Positions 1 through 60,117 of a stretch of 64,000 nucleotides of DNA are shown piece after piece. The notes under the pieces were generated by a model. It saw only the letters and a program-made list of their open reading frames with translations, was not told the DNA's origin and did no database searches. Position 1 is the stretch's first letter. Each line of letters begins with the position of its first letter. Source of the stretch: Eulemur rufifrons (taxonomy: Eukaryota > Chordata > Mammalia > Primates > Lemuridae); contig NC_090996.1 of the NCBI RefSeq assembly GCF_041146395.1, forward strand, positions 35,488,738-35,552,737, written 5' to 3'. The translations under genes were made by a program, and so were the position numbers.

Positions 1-3000
1 CTTTCCTTTTTTTCCTTAAGACAAAGTGCCATATTTCCTCACCAACGCATCTGCTAGATCTCCATGCTTAAAGAGAACACACAACTGTCTTCTTCCTCCC
101 TTGCTCCCAGTGTCTCGTATTCCACAACTTTCTTTGCAGAGCAAGTTTAGATTCACTGGTGTGATCTAGTTAAAGATGCTATTAAACTGAAGAGAACACC
201 CACCAGAAATGGCACCGTACAGAATAGTACAGCACGGGATTCTGGTGCTAAGAAACTGCAGATGTGCGGGAGAACAAGCAGAGCAACTGAGGAAATGACC
301 CCAAAGATTCCCACTCCCTGAGCAAGTACTCTACACCTATGAGATATAGAAGGATGAAAAAAGGTCATGAAAGCGTGAACTTCAACTTGCCTCTGCACCT
401 TCTAAAGGATGGAATGCTCTCACTGTACATTCACAATCAAGAATCAAAGCCAGAACACCAACTTCCTTGACACCAGAGATATTTGGTCTCAATCTTTAGA
501 AAAGATGAATCAGCAGAAAGACCCCAGACAACATTAGAGAGATTAGGGAAAGATTTTTCTAAGAAACTGATCTCACCTTAATCACATGCTCAAATGCACA
601 AAGGAAGCCAGTTTCTTACTGAGACGGTTTCCGCTGGAAAGGCAGAGGAAGACGCAGGAAGTGGAAGGCCTCTCTGCTTGAGTCTTTTGAAAATTCCAGC
701 CATTAACAGTTGCCTATGTTTGTACATAAATATTAGGCCGGAAGAGAATGCATCATTTCCCCTTCATATGGAAAATAAATGCATATACTGGTCTAGCTGC
801 TAGAGAAGCAGCAGAATTCTCTGGAATCCTGTCAGTTTTACTCCAGGAGAGATGAGTCAGTCCTCTCTCCTCCCTAAGTTACCTACCCACTGGATGACAA
901 CAGCTACAGTCCGCCGCACCCAGCGGGAGTCCATGCCAGAGAACCAAGTGGGAGGTGCTGTTAAGTAAATGAGGAGCCTACAAAGCAGATCCCAATCTCC
1001 AAGGTTTCCCCATTGGATGTCAGTGGGCAAAGGTGCCAAGTGACACACCATACTGCCTCAGGGTGTCTCCGACAGGCAGCTCAGGCCCCTCCGTCCCTGG
1101 TACAGCACACGTCGGCCCTGTGCACTGCGGAGCATCAAGGCTGTGCTGTGACTTGGCATCTCTGGCCTAGACTGTGGGAATGTGGGAAAGCTCGGAGTGG
1201 CTCCACATCAGCCCGGTGTCCAACCTACTGCAGACCTGGCAATGGCAGGTGCCCAGCAAGGGAGAGCGACTGATCGACCTTAGCTCAGTGGGATGCTAAT
1301 TTCAGGAGGCTGATATATTAAGCATGAAACACAAGCTAGTTTAAAGACATTCTGGTCCAAACAGTGCCGCCCATAACCCTTAATAAAGTGGCACCATGTT
1401 CCTTTTCATCCCTCCAGAGCTCTGGGACTGTTTTTTTAAGATCTTGTGTCAAAGTCTGAAAGTCTGAAGAAGGTAAACCACCTTCGAGGCAAAAGCTCCA
1501 AGAAAAACTTGTGAGAAGACAAAAGGAAGCTCCTGCCTGGAAGCCGCCTGTCCTGCAGTGCATCACCGTCTGTGGTCTGCTGGCTGCAGCAGCCGGTGGG
1601 ACAGCAGGACTGAGGGCATCTGCCTGCTCGTCTACGCCAAAGGCCTTTCTTCCCCCTTTTCACCGTTCCCTGCACTGTGGACGGGGAGAGAAGCGGTGCA
1701 GAGGGCCGGGGCCAGCCCTGAGTGCTGCTGCCTACCTCACAAAAGGTGGGGGGCAGAGAAAGTGTAGGTTCAGATAGGTTGGAAAAGCCAGATCAGTCCC
1801 CGCTACTGGGTTGGGGTGAAGTAGGACGGGAAATGGTGGCGCAGGCACCAGCTGCCCAACAGCACAGCGGTGGCTCCTGGCCATACTGGATATGGCTGGA
1901 CGGTGACTTGTGTGCTTGGAACTCCTGAGGCTGAGAAGGCAAAGGAGCCCTGGTTAGTTAGCTCCGTCTGGGAAAGACCGGACGTTGGGCCATCTGCAGT
2001 TGTAACACTGGTCACCCGGGGCTCAAAGGGGGAGACCACCAAAAGGGGATGGGTTTGGGGAGCTCTGACTCCCTCTGGACATCTGAACCCTGTGTGCCCT
2101 GAACAGGGGAGAAAGGGGAGGAGAGAAAGGGGAGCCTCGGGCAAAGGCATGTGCACGGGACTGAGCAGGTACACCAGGCCTCCCTGCACCAGCGCCAAGG
2201 AAAGCAGACAAGGCTCTGAAGCAGAGAAAACTTCCTCGCGACGGCAAGTCTGTCCCAGATGCCGGACAGTAACACACGGAAGCTCAAGAACTCATCAGGA
2301 AAGTCTCATCTGTAGTCACATCAGTGCTTAGGGGCCATCGCAGCAGAGAAACATCATCTCAGACCACCCGGGAGAAACCTGCCAAGGGGCATGGGCAGGG
2401 AACCAACTAACACAGACTCTTCTTCCTCTTCCATGTCTCCCTAATTCTTAAAACACAAGAAAAACACTTTTAGCCAGCTTAGCAGGACCACACAAAGTCC
2501 ACACCACCTGCTTAAGACGTGGTTCTCATCCCCTTCCTGTGAAGGTGGGGCAGCTGCTAGGCGGGAGCACCAGAGGCGAGTGTTTCTGGGCTGATGGCAC
2601 TGGCTGCAGCCCCTGACACTCAGACATCCTCTGAGCGTCTGCTCTCTCAGGGTGTGACACCACCAGGCAGGAGCCCAGGCCACACCCGACAGTCCTGCCC
2701 AGCACCCTCCCGAGAGCAACTCGAAGGTGGCACAGGTTTGGCAGAAGGAACGCAGCAGTGGCCTGGGGGCTCCCCCCAGAGAAAGGGGAGTCAGCAACTC
2801 CCCGGCACACAGCAACTAGGCCAAGGCACATGCTCCCTTCTCAGAAAGCAAGCCCACTGGAACGTCCAACACGACAGCTGAAGCAGAGCACGGGCTGAAA
2901 CGGCACTGCTATGCAGACCCTAACACGGGGCCCCGGGACTGGCCAGGAACTGCTCCAAACCACGGCCATTTCTGCTGTCCGCCCTTCCCAAGAACTGGCC

Positions 3001-3234
3001 CTGGTCTCCTGGGACATCACTGCCCTCTGCTTGTGGGGACACAGCTCATGAGCAGTGGTTCCTGCACGGGGCACATTGTAGGGTGCAGAGGTGCCTCTCT
3101 TCAGATCATCTTCTGGGGGCCCTGGGCTCGATTTGTCCTCTCTAGCTGGAAGAGAGTTTCAGCTACCACAAAGGAGGACCCCAGCCCCGTAAGTCCTCCT
3201 TTTAGCCTCCAGGATACCCCGTCCCGAGCTGCGG
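1..3234 (-). other. CRAMP1: Probable CRAMP1 3' UTR, continuing past the left edge
   Basis: Everything left of the stop codon is free of recognisable Alu or L1 copies, unlike the introns, which fits exonic 3' UTR. I found no AATAAA or ATTAAA on the minus strand here (no TTTATT or TTTAAT on the plus strand), so the polyadenylation site is probably beyond position 1. The part around 540-800 is AT-richer and contains TTTATGTACAAACA on the minus strand. No protein is convincing in any frame. The extent is inference. Confidence 0.6.
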
Positions 3235-51850
<48,616 letters not shown>

Positions 51851-52220
51851 CCTGCGCGGGGGAGCGGGAGGCGGCGGGTGAGGCGGCGGCCGGGAAGTTT
51901 AGCGCCCGACTCCCTCTCAACATGGCCGCCGTTGTTTGTTCCAAATCCGCGCCCGGCCGCCCGGCCCGGCCGCCCGGCCCGCCTCACCCGCACCGCGCCC
52001 GGCCCCGCCGCCGCCCCGGGCCCTGCGGGGCCTGCCCAGGACGCGGTCGGGCCGAGGCCCGCAGCCCGGCGCCCCGGCGGCCGCGGGGAGGGCGCGACAG
52101 CTCGGCGGACCCCGGCCCGCCCCAGCCCCAGCCCCGGGGGGCGCGGACGAGCGAGGGTCCCGGGCCGGCGCGGGTCCGGGCGCGGGTCCCGGCCGCCCGC
52201 CCCCGCCCGCAGCCACCTAC

Positions 52221-52504
52221 CCGGCGGGGCCGCGGCTCATGGCCTGGCCCTGCGCACCGGCCTGGCTCCCTCGCCGCCTCGGCCGGCCGGGCCGCAGCCA
52301 CAGCCCTCGCCCCTCGTCCCCACCCCCTCCCCGCCCCCCGAAACGCGCGGGGCTCCCGGGCCCCGCGCACCTGCCCCGCGCGCCGGCCCCCAGAGTTGGC
52401 CCCGGAGGAGGGCCGAGCAGCCCAGATCGACCCCGGGACGGGAGAGGCGCGGGCCCGCCCGCTCGCACGGGGAACTCCATGGTGGCCCAGTGCCTCTGGT
52501 CCGC
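52221..52504 (-). other. CRAMP1: Probable CRAMP1 5' exon ending at 52221; left limit uncertain
   Basis: The minus strand has a donor CCGCCGG/GTAGGT (GT at 52220-52219) that pairs with the acceptor before the usual ATG, giving a 369-base intron. The 5' limit is not fixed: transcription could start inside the island, or the acceptor-like TTTTAAAATAAGCAG at 52519-52505 could make this an internal exon starting at 52504. It contains two ATGs in frame with the CRAMP1 protein, at 52480 (CCACCATGG context) and 52241. Confidence 0.55.
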
Positions 52505-52505
52505 C

Positions 52506-53640
52506 TGCTTATTTTAAAACAGACATAAAGAATAATCAGCTCCGGGTCTCTGGGAATCTTCTTCTCAGGGTGGGAGATGTGTGCTGCTGCAGGGATTTAC
52601 CGATTAAAAATGCTTTTACAACAAAGGAGCCTGTTGCATGAAACAGGTTGGAGCCACCCAGGAAAGTGACAACCCGGTCTTGTCCTGGTCCAATTGCAAG
52701 AATCAGTAGAAGAAAAAGGTGTTAAAACTTTCTTGGTAACAATTAATAAAATTCTTGCATTAACTTTGCTACCCACTGCCGTGTAAAACGTCAACGACAA
52801 AATGCAATGACTTAAAATGTCGGCAGCCCAGAAAGCACAGCCAGTCAAAAATAAGCTAAGAGAATCAGGTACACACCATCTTAAGCCCAGAAATAATCAG
52901 TAATGTGTACATGTAATGAAACAACGAAGATAAATAAATATTAGATTCCTCAACAGATATTGACAGCTACACTCAACACAACTGTTCCAGGGTACATTTC
53001 CATCTAAAAGGAAAACAAGAGCGAGGCACCAACACACTGAAATACAGGAGCGTGGTCAAAGGCCTCTCAGAAAGATTGGGAAATGGGTAAAAAATCGTAA
53101 TAATACCACTACTCTGATGTATTCTTGCCACAACACGATCTGTAGCAGTTTTCATCTCTTGGAACCGACCTTATAAATCACCTGAGTTCAGGCTAGCTTT
53201 TAAAAACCCTGCCAAAGAACAAAACTATGCAAGACAAATCCTCAAACTCAAAGGACTTCATGGCACAGGACTTTTCACTTTTCATTCTCAGCCCATCCAT
53301 TTCTACTGAAGAAACCTAAATCCCTAAAGGCCTCTCTCTGGGCTCTACAATGGAGCATCCCGCTCCCCAGAGACTTGTGCCAAAGCTACCCACAGTCACC
53401 CCAAGACCCAAGCAAAACATCAGCCACAACAGAATAAACTCGCCCGTTTGCTGGGCTTGATACTGAAGACACCAACTGAGCACAAAAAGACAAGCTTTTC
53501 GGAATTCAGAGGACTTCGACACCGTTCAGACTTTTCCCTAACGCCAAAGGAAAACACGGAGATGGAATCCTTTTGCCGAAAACCTCCAACGTTACTTCCT
53601 GACCCTTCAGAGAGGTGCAGTCACCTCCAGCCCCATCCCG
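52506..53640. other. Non-island spacer between the two CpG islands
   Basis: About 1.1 kb of average base composition. No exon, repeat or clear motif recognised. If the CRAMP1 transcript starts in the right-hand island, this is intron. Confidence 0.7.
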
Positions 53641-54274
53641 GCTGACACTCTTCGTCACGTTTCGGGACGGGACGAGCGGAAACCTCCCTCCGGGGCAGAT
53701 CTCCGGCCGCACGCCGGCGCTGCCAGCGCAACACGCCTCCGCCGAGGGCTCCGCGGAGCCGGCCGGCCGGGCCCCCCCCGCGCGCAGCAACGCCCCAGGG
53801 CGCAGACGCCGCCCGCCGCCCCTCGGGCTGGGCCGGGCCTCGCCGTGGCAGCCCGGCGGGGCGGCCGATCGCCCGAGCTCCCCGCTTCCGGTCACCTTTT
53901 TCATCAACGCCCCGCGGCAGCCTGGCTTCCCGGGCTCCCCCGGGGCCTCCCCGGGCGCCCGCAGACCCGGCTGGGCCGGCCAGCCCCGGTCCCCGAGCGC
54001 CGGCTGCAGCAAGGCCGCTTCGCCGGTCTGCTCGTCCGGCTCGGGAGCGGTGGCCGAGAAGCGCTTGCCCCGGCTCGTCCCCTCCGCGGGCCGGCGTGAG
54101 GCGAACCGGGCTGCGGCGCCGCTGTTGCTGCCGCGCTCAGCAGCAGTTCCGGCTACGGCTGCCGGTGGAGACCGCGGAGCCGGCGCGCCGGGGCGGGACC
54201 GGGGCGCGCGGGCGCAGGGGGCGGAGGCGGGGCGAGGCGCGCGGGGGCGAGCACGCCCCCCTATAGGCGCTTCC

Positions 54275-54445
54275 ATTGGTCAGAAACGGGTGCGCGCGCT
54301 CGTACGCAAGAACAAGGGGCGGGAGCGGCAGGGCGGGCCTGCGGCACGAGTACTGTTGTGTCGCCAGCCTCGTGACCGTGCGGACCTGCGTCTCTTCGGA
54401 TTGGTGGACCGGCAGCCAATAGCTCAGTGCCCTGGCTGTCATTGG
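54275..54445. promoter_or_regulatory. Cluster of four CCAAT (NF-Y) boxes
   Basis: ATTGG lies at 54275-54279, 54400-54404 and 54441-54445, and CCAAT at 54416-54420. The last three sit within 46 bases in alternating orientation. NF-Y clusters of this kind are typical of CpG-island and bidirectional promoters. Confidence 0.65.
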
Positions 54446-55199
54446 CTACGGTAGTGTTGACGGATGCGTGAGAAGAAAACGCCGCCGTAGCTGCGAGTCT
54501 GGCGTCGGGCGCGAACCCGGCTTCTGAGGAGAAAGCGGAGGGCGTGTGAGGGGAAGACGCGCCCTTCTGGCGTTAGCGTAGCCCGCGGTGCGGGGCGCTT
54601 AGGTCGCTTCCATTACGGAGACACGGGCGCGTTTTTACAATTCAGTGCTTCCCGAAACGGGGTTCTGAGGCCGATCCCGCGCGAGCGTCCTCCGCGGCCG
54701 GCCTCGCGGCGCTCGCTGCCCTCCCGGCGCGCGACGTGGGTGCTCGGAGCGCGCGCGCGCCACGGGACTGGCCCGGCTGGACCGCCCTCTCGCCACAGGG
54801 GTCCGGGGCCCCCGAGGCCGCGGGCTCCTATGGTAAACGGCCGGGTGACGCCAGGAAACGAGGCCTAGTCGGCCGCTTCTCCCTCCGGCGGCCGGCGGCG
54901 CGGAGCCCGGCGAGGAGGGTGTGGGCGAAGGGGGCGCTCCGGTCCTGCCGCGTCGGTCGCCCTCCGCCTCTGAGTGGCCCGGCGGGTCGGAAGGTGTGGC
55001 CAGCGCCCCTGGACACGGAGGTCCCCGGTGCGGGCCCCACGTCGCCGTCACGCCCCGAGAGGATCCCCGCCTCTCGGCTGCCCTCCGGAGCTAGGGACTC
55101 AATTCGGAGCGCGCAGCGGCGGGGCCGGGGCCGGAGCCGCCCGAGCACTCCCGATCTCCTTCGGCTCTTTCCGGCAGTCTGAGCCCAGCATCGGTCACC

Positions 55200-55269
55200 T
55201 TCGACTGTTTCCGCATTTCTCGCTCGGCGTTGTCCCGGCAACGCACGGCAGCGCAGCGGCCTGGTGGAG
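55200..55269 (+). other. IFT140: Probable IFT140 non-coding exon 1 (5' end not known)
   Basis: A strong donor GGTGGAG/GTGAGT lies at 55269/55270, next to the X-box. No other donor of this quality was seen in the island's right half. The left limit is only indicative. Confidence 0.5.
55229..55242. promoter_or_regulatory. IFT140: RFX X-box (GTTGTCCCGGCAAC)
   Basis: A near-perfect palindromic X-box of the form GTTGYC-N-RGCAAC, 27 bases before the proposed exon 1 donor. RFX factors drive ciliary genes through such sites near the transcription start, which fits IFT140. It places the start close to 55.2 kb. Confidence 0.78.
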
Positions 55270-56082
55270 GTGAGTGGCGTCCCGGGTCAGGGCGGCCCAG
55301 GTCCTGGGGGCGGGCACGGGCACGGGCGCGGCCGGGGGTCAGGCCGGGGACCAGGGCCCGAGGGCAGGGCCTGCTGGGTCCCTCCCGCGAGCCCGCCGCC
55401 GCCGAGTCCCCGTGGCCTCTCGCGGGTCCCATCGAAGCCAGGGCGTGCTCGGCACAGTGTCCGGCCCATGAGAGCACAGTTGCCACCTGCGGGCACTGCC
55501 GCGGGCGCGCGGTGGGTGCCGAGTTGCTGTGCGAGTCCCTTTGGAAGGGACGGGGTGGGGAGGTGGCACCGCCGTGCACCCCCAGCTAACAGCAGGACGG
55601 GGAGAACAGCCAAAGGAAAGCGTCCTGCGCTGGTTAAGCGCCCCCAGCTCAACACCAAACCTGCGCCCGGTGCACTGGTCGCAGCCGAGGCCGGACGGGG
55701 GCTCGGGGCCTGGGGGCTCTGGAGGGCGGCCACTAGTTAGTGCCTGTCCCGAAAGTCCACCTTTGGGGTCCCTTCCTCGGTCCCTTCTCCAGGGACACGG
55801 AGAAGCGCTACGCGAAGCCTTGTTTTGATACCGTGTAACCCTCAGTTGAATGAGCTTAGCAGACTTCCCGTCGGTTCTGAACTGACGCTATTAATAGGTT
55901 GTCGTTAAGTAGCCGTCTCTCCTCGGCTTTGGTAGCTTTTGAACTCTAGAGATAATACTTATTGTCAAAACATGTTAAAGTGCCAGTGAAAGGAATGGTG
56001 AATAAGTTATACGTTGTATAAAATGGACTTAGGCTGGCCTAAGTCCACTTCTTAAAACTAACAAAACCGCAAGAATAGGGAG

Positions 56083-56522
<440 letters not shown>

Positions 56523-56891
56523 TCAAGTTCAGAGAGCTTCCTGGAGAAGGGGCAGTTTTCTGAGTACCCGAAAGAGGGGCATGGGGGGAAGAGCCTCTGG
56601 AAAAACCCCAGGCCGGAAAGAAAAAAAAGGACATTAACATTCATACTTATTACAAAGTGATGTTTGAAATAAATACAGAGGGAATCAGGTTAATTTTATC
56701 CAAGTGCTATCATAGTTCTTCTTTATTACCGCAAAACTAATGTATCATTGATTTTTAAGATAAATATTTTCACGAAGTAAACTTGTTAAATACAAATGTC
56801 CCATAGCCCAGGGATTAGACTCTTGGCTGACTGCATCACGTTAAAACTCACTTTAAAAAGTTTTAATCACCCAGGTTTTGTATTATTACTT

Positions 56892-56967
56892 CTTCTTCTT
56901 TTTTTTTGTTTTTTTTTTTTTTGTCTTTCTTTTTTATTTTTTTTCTTTTATTTTTTATTATTTTTCA
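56892..56967. repeat. T-rich low-complexity tract
   Basis: About 75 bases made almost only of T with scattered C, G and A. Confidence 0.9.
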
Positions 56968-57435
56968 AGCCTTGAAGGGAAGTCACCCAGGTTTTGATCT
57001 CATGTGTTTTCCCTTTTAATGGCTTTGTTTGGAGGTTTGTGTAAGGACTTGACTCAAAGATAGCAGGCGCTGACCAGTGTAGATGTCACCTCAGTGTATG
57101 TGTGAGTGTGTGTAGGAGGTGGGGTCTGCCCTTCTTCACTCCCTCCCACACGGGAGCTGGTCATGCCCTGGGGACCTTGGGCTGGCACTCGTTAAGTCCA
57201 TGGTGGTGACAGCACAGCTTCAAACACTTTAACTTTGTTTCGTATTCAGGGCATACATGCAGAAAAAAGGTAAACGTTTGAAATGTAACAGTTCATTTAT
57301 ACCCATGTGTCTTCCAGCTTCTCATGGAAGAGCATTTCCTTCTCCAGATCCAAACAGCCTTCCCAGCTTTCTCTCAGACCATGGCTGCATTGCCAAAAGC
57401 AAGCAGTAAGTCCATGATGCCCTGCTCGCTGTTTG

Positions 57436-57692
57436 TTTATTTTTAGAGGCAGGATCTCGCTGTGTCACCCAGGCTAGAGTGCAGTGGTGCAGTCTCAGCT
57501 CACTGCAGTCTCGAACTCCTGTCTCAAGCAATCCTCCCACCTCCCAAGTAGCTAGGACTACAGGCACACGCCACCACGCCTGGCTAATTTTTTAATTTTT
57601 TGTAGAGATGGGGTCTCTACAAAATTGGATCTCTGACCCTCCTGCCTCAACCTCCCAAAGCGCTGGGATTTCCACTGCAGCTAGCCTATGCC
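57436..57692 (-). mobile_element. Old dimeric Alu
   Basis: Minus-oriented: GAGGCAGGATCTCGCTGTGT, GTGCAGTGGTGCAGTCTCAG, TGTAGAGATGGGGTCTCTAC and CAACCTCCCAAAGCGCTGGG. Confidence 0.88.
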
Positions 57693-57719
57693 CTATTTTC
57701 TTGATAGAAATTTGCAGGT

Positions 57720-58470
57720 GTTTAATTTTTTTAAACAATTTTTTATTGTGATAAAATATATGTCATATAAAGTTTACCATGTTAACCATTTATAAGTGTA
57801 CAGTTGAGTGGCATTAAGTACATCTACATATTTGTGTAACCATCACCACATCCATCTCGACAACTTTCTCATCATCCCAAACTGAAACTCTGTCCTCATT
57901 CTCCCCCAACTCGTGGCAACCATCTTTCTGCTTTCTGTCTCTGATTTTGACTACACAGGGCACCTCATATAAGTGAATTATATAGCATTTGCCCTGTTGT
58001 GTCTGGCTTATTTCACTTAGCATCGTGTCTTCAAGGTTCATCCATGTTGCAGCATGTGTCAGAATTTTCCTCCTCCTTCAGGCTGAATGATATCCCATGA
58101 TATGATTAGACCAGTTTGTTTATCCATTCACCCATCAGTAGACTTTTGGGTTGTTTCCACTTTTTGGCCATTGTGAATAATGCTGCTGTGAACATGGGTG
58201 TATAAATATCTGTTCAAGAACCTGTTTTAAATTCTTTGAGTACAGACCCAGAGGTAGAATTGCTGAATCAAATGGTAATTCTGTGTTTAATTTTTTGAGG
58301 AACTGCCAGACTTTTCACAGTGGCTGTACCATTTTACATTCCCACTACCAATGCACAGGGGTTCCAATTTCTCCACATGCTTACCAATACTTACTATCTC
58401 TGTTTTTCTGATGATAGTTATCTAATGGGTATGAAGTTGAATATAACTTTAAATGATGGCAAACCAGCCC
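57720..58470 (-). mobile_element. Old L1 (L1M-type) 3' UTR relic
   Basis: The plus strand reads the reverse of the L1M 3' UTR: TCCATGTTGCAGCATGTGTC, TTTGGCCATTGTGAATAATG, GGTAGAATTGCTGAATCAAA, TTCCAATTTCTCCACATGCT and ATGGGTATGAAGTTGA. Antisense to IFT140. Confidence 0.85.
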
Positions 58471-59214
58471 ACAAATATTCTCTTCCCTGCCAGTTAACTC
58501 CCCCACACTGGCTCTGGGGCATAGAATGATAGGCGGTAGTCACACTAGCGCCTCACTCACCATCCTGCCTCTCCTGAAGAGAGACAGTATGGCTGTCTCT
58601 TCTAGGTCTGAAAGGAAGAATGAAGGAGAGGAAAGTGATTAAGTTCCTGTAACTAATGAAGTTCAACTTCTCTGCAGTTGCTGCGGCTTTGTTCTCTTTG
58701 ATTCTCTAAGAAAGGAATCCTGTCTTCTACCACCTGGGAGTCAGAGGCAGAAGACAGTCTTGGGTTTTATGCTTTATCAGAAATCGAGTACTGGGTTTTT
58801 TTGTACCAGTACTCTCTTGGGGAGCAATTTGCTTTCATTATGTTTGGAATTTTTGCTTAAAAGGCAGCTATAGAAATATAAGTTGTCCTTGTTATGATTG
58901 GAATAAAAATTTTTGAGGATTGCATGTGTCATCTGGGCTACAGAGCTTTTCTTTCTTTCTTTCTTTGATGACAATGAGTTTTATTCTTTCCCGTCACACC
59001 TGGGGCATTCCAGGTCCAATCCCTTGCTTTTGATTTTGTATTTTTTTCCTCTTAGCAATTTCTTCCACATAAAGTTGCCTGTATCAGCCCAAAGGGGCAT
59101 TTTTAAGTTGCTGGATGTCTAATGATCATAGGTTTGTGATGCATCCCTTTTGTGATTCCATATATAGTTTGTTTTGTTTAAAACCAACTGGACGTGGTGG
59201 TTTTTTCCCTGCAG

Positions 59215-59392
59215 GTTCCATCCCTGACCAGGTCTGAGTTTGGTCATGGCCCTCTATTTTGATCATCGGGTAGAAGCCCCGGACACAGCCAGGTTGCCCT
59301 CACACATCAGCTGGCACCCTGTCCACCCATTCTTGGCGGTTGCCTCTGTCAACACAACCTCAGGAGGCAGCGTGGATATATACCTGGAACAA
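59215..59392 (+). CDS. IFT140: IFT140 first coding exon, residues 1-49
   Basis: The acceptor is GGTTTTTTCCCTGCAG and the donor GAACAA/GTGAGT. ATG at 59246-59248 has a good context (GTCATGG, G at -3 and +4). It encodes [20 protein letters not shown] and then [20 protein letters not shown], the start of the N-terminal WD40 propeller. IFT140 is a core subunit of intraflagellar transport complex A, acting in retrograde transport and cargo entry in cilia. Only the start of the gene is inside the window. Identity rests on recall of the human protein ([19 protein letters not shown]). Confidence 0.96.
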
Positions 59393-59447
59393 GTGAGTAC
59401 TCAGCAGCAAAGGTTCCGACTTTTGGCCCTTGTTTTTCTCTTGTTCT

Positions 59448-59450
<3 letters not shown>

Positions 59451-59506
<56 letters not shown>
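59451..59506. repeat. (GT)14(GA)14 microsatellite
   Basis: 28 bases of pure GT followed by 28 bases of pure GA, beginning 58 bases after the IFT140 first-coding-exon donor. Confidence 0.98.
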
Positions 59507-59757
59507 TCAAACCAGCTCTACTGTAGCTTTTTCACTAAGAAAACGAGTAATACCATCATCAGCTCTCACTAGGGTCAATCCCCGATATTGTAAGAGCCCT
59601 AATATGTGGCAATTCTTTTAGCCCTGCTATTCAGGTTTGGGGACATGTTTAGGAATACTTAAGACAGATTCCACCGTCAGTTCACACCCACCACCCAGAA
59701 ATGGCCCCACAGCATTGTCTGTGGGTCCCAACCCGTGCTCCTGCCCACTCACTCCTT

Positions 59758-60094
59758 TTTTTTTTTTTTTTTTTTTTGTTGAGACAGAGTCTCACTTTGT
59801 TGCCCAGGCTAGAGTGAGTGCCGTGGCGTCAGCTTAGCTCACAGCAACCTCAGACTCCTCGGCTTAAGCGATCCTACTGCCTCAGCCTCCCGAGTAGCTG
59901 GGACTACAGGCATGCGCCACTATGCCCGGCTAATTTTTTCTATATAGATTTTTAGTTGTCCATATAATGTCTTTCTATTTTTAGTAGAGACGGGGTCTCG
60001 CTCAGGCTGGTCTCGAACTCCTGACCTTGAGCAATCCACCCGCCTCGGCCTCCCAGAGTGCTAGGATTACAGGCGTGAGCCACCGCGCCCGGCC
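59758..60094 (-). mobile_element. Full-length strepsirrhine-type Alu
   Basis: Poly-T head, GAGTGAGTGCCGTGGCGTCA, TTTTAGTTGTCCATATAATG middle and CGTGAGCCACCGCGCCCGGC end. It is flanked by CTCACTCCTT at 59748-59757 and 60099-60108. Confidence 0.93.
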
Positions 60095-60117
60095 TCCGCT
60101 CACTCCTTGACTCTCCG

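Larger units (their letters stand above)
53650..55800. promoter_or_regulatory. IFT140: Large CpG island with the IFT140 promoter region
   Basis: About 2.1 kb of very high GC and CpG between the two genes, with a CCAAT-box cluster in the middle and an RFX X-box near the IFT140 donor. The central position between head-to-head genes suggests bidirectional use (inference). Long open frames on both strands here are expected from composition and are not called as genes. Confidence 0.85.

Noticed and set aside
52505..52525. TTTTAAAATAA as a TATA box for CRAMP1
   Set aside because: Weak match to TATAAA, and the sequence reads at least as well as a pyrimidine tract plus CAG acceptor. CpG-island promoters of this kind usually lack TATA boxes. 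Left open in the findings rather than called.
53506..54454. Overlapping 256- and 279-codon open frames on both strands in the IFT140-side CpG island
   Set aside because: Both strands open at once is the mark of stop-poor GC-rich sequence. No domain, no splice-supported model.
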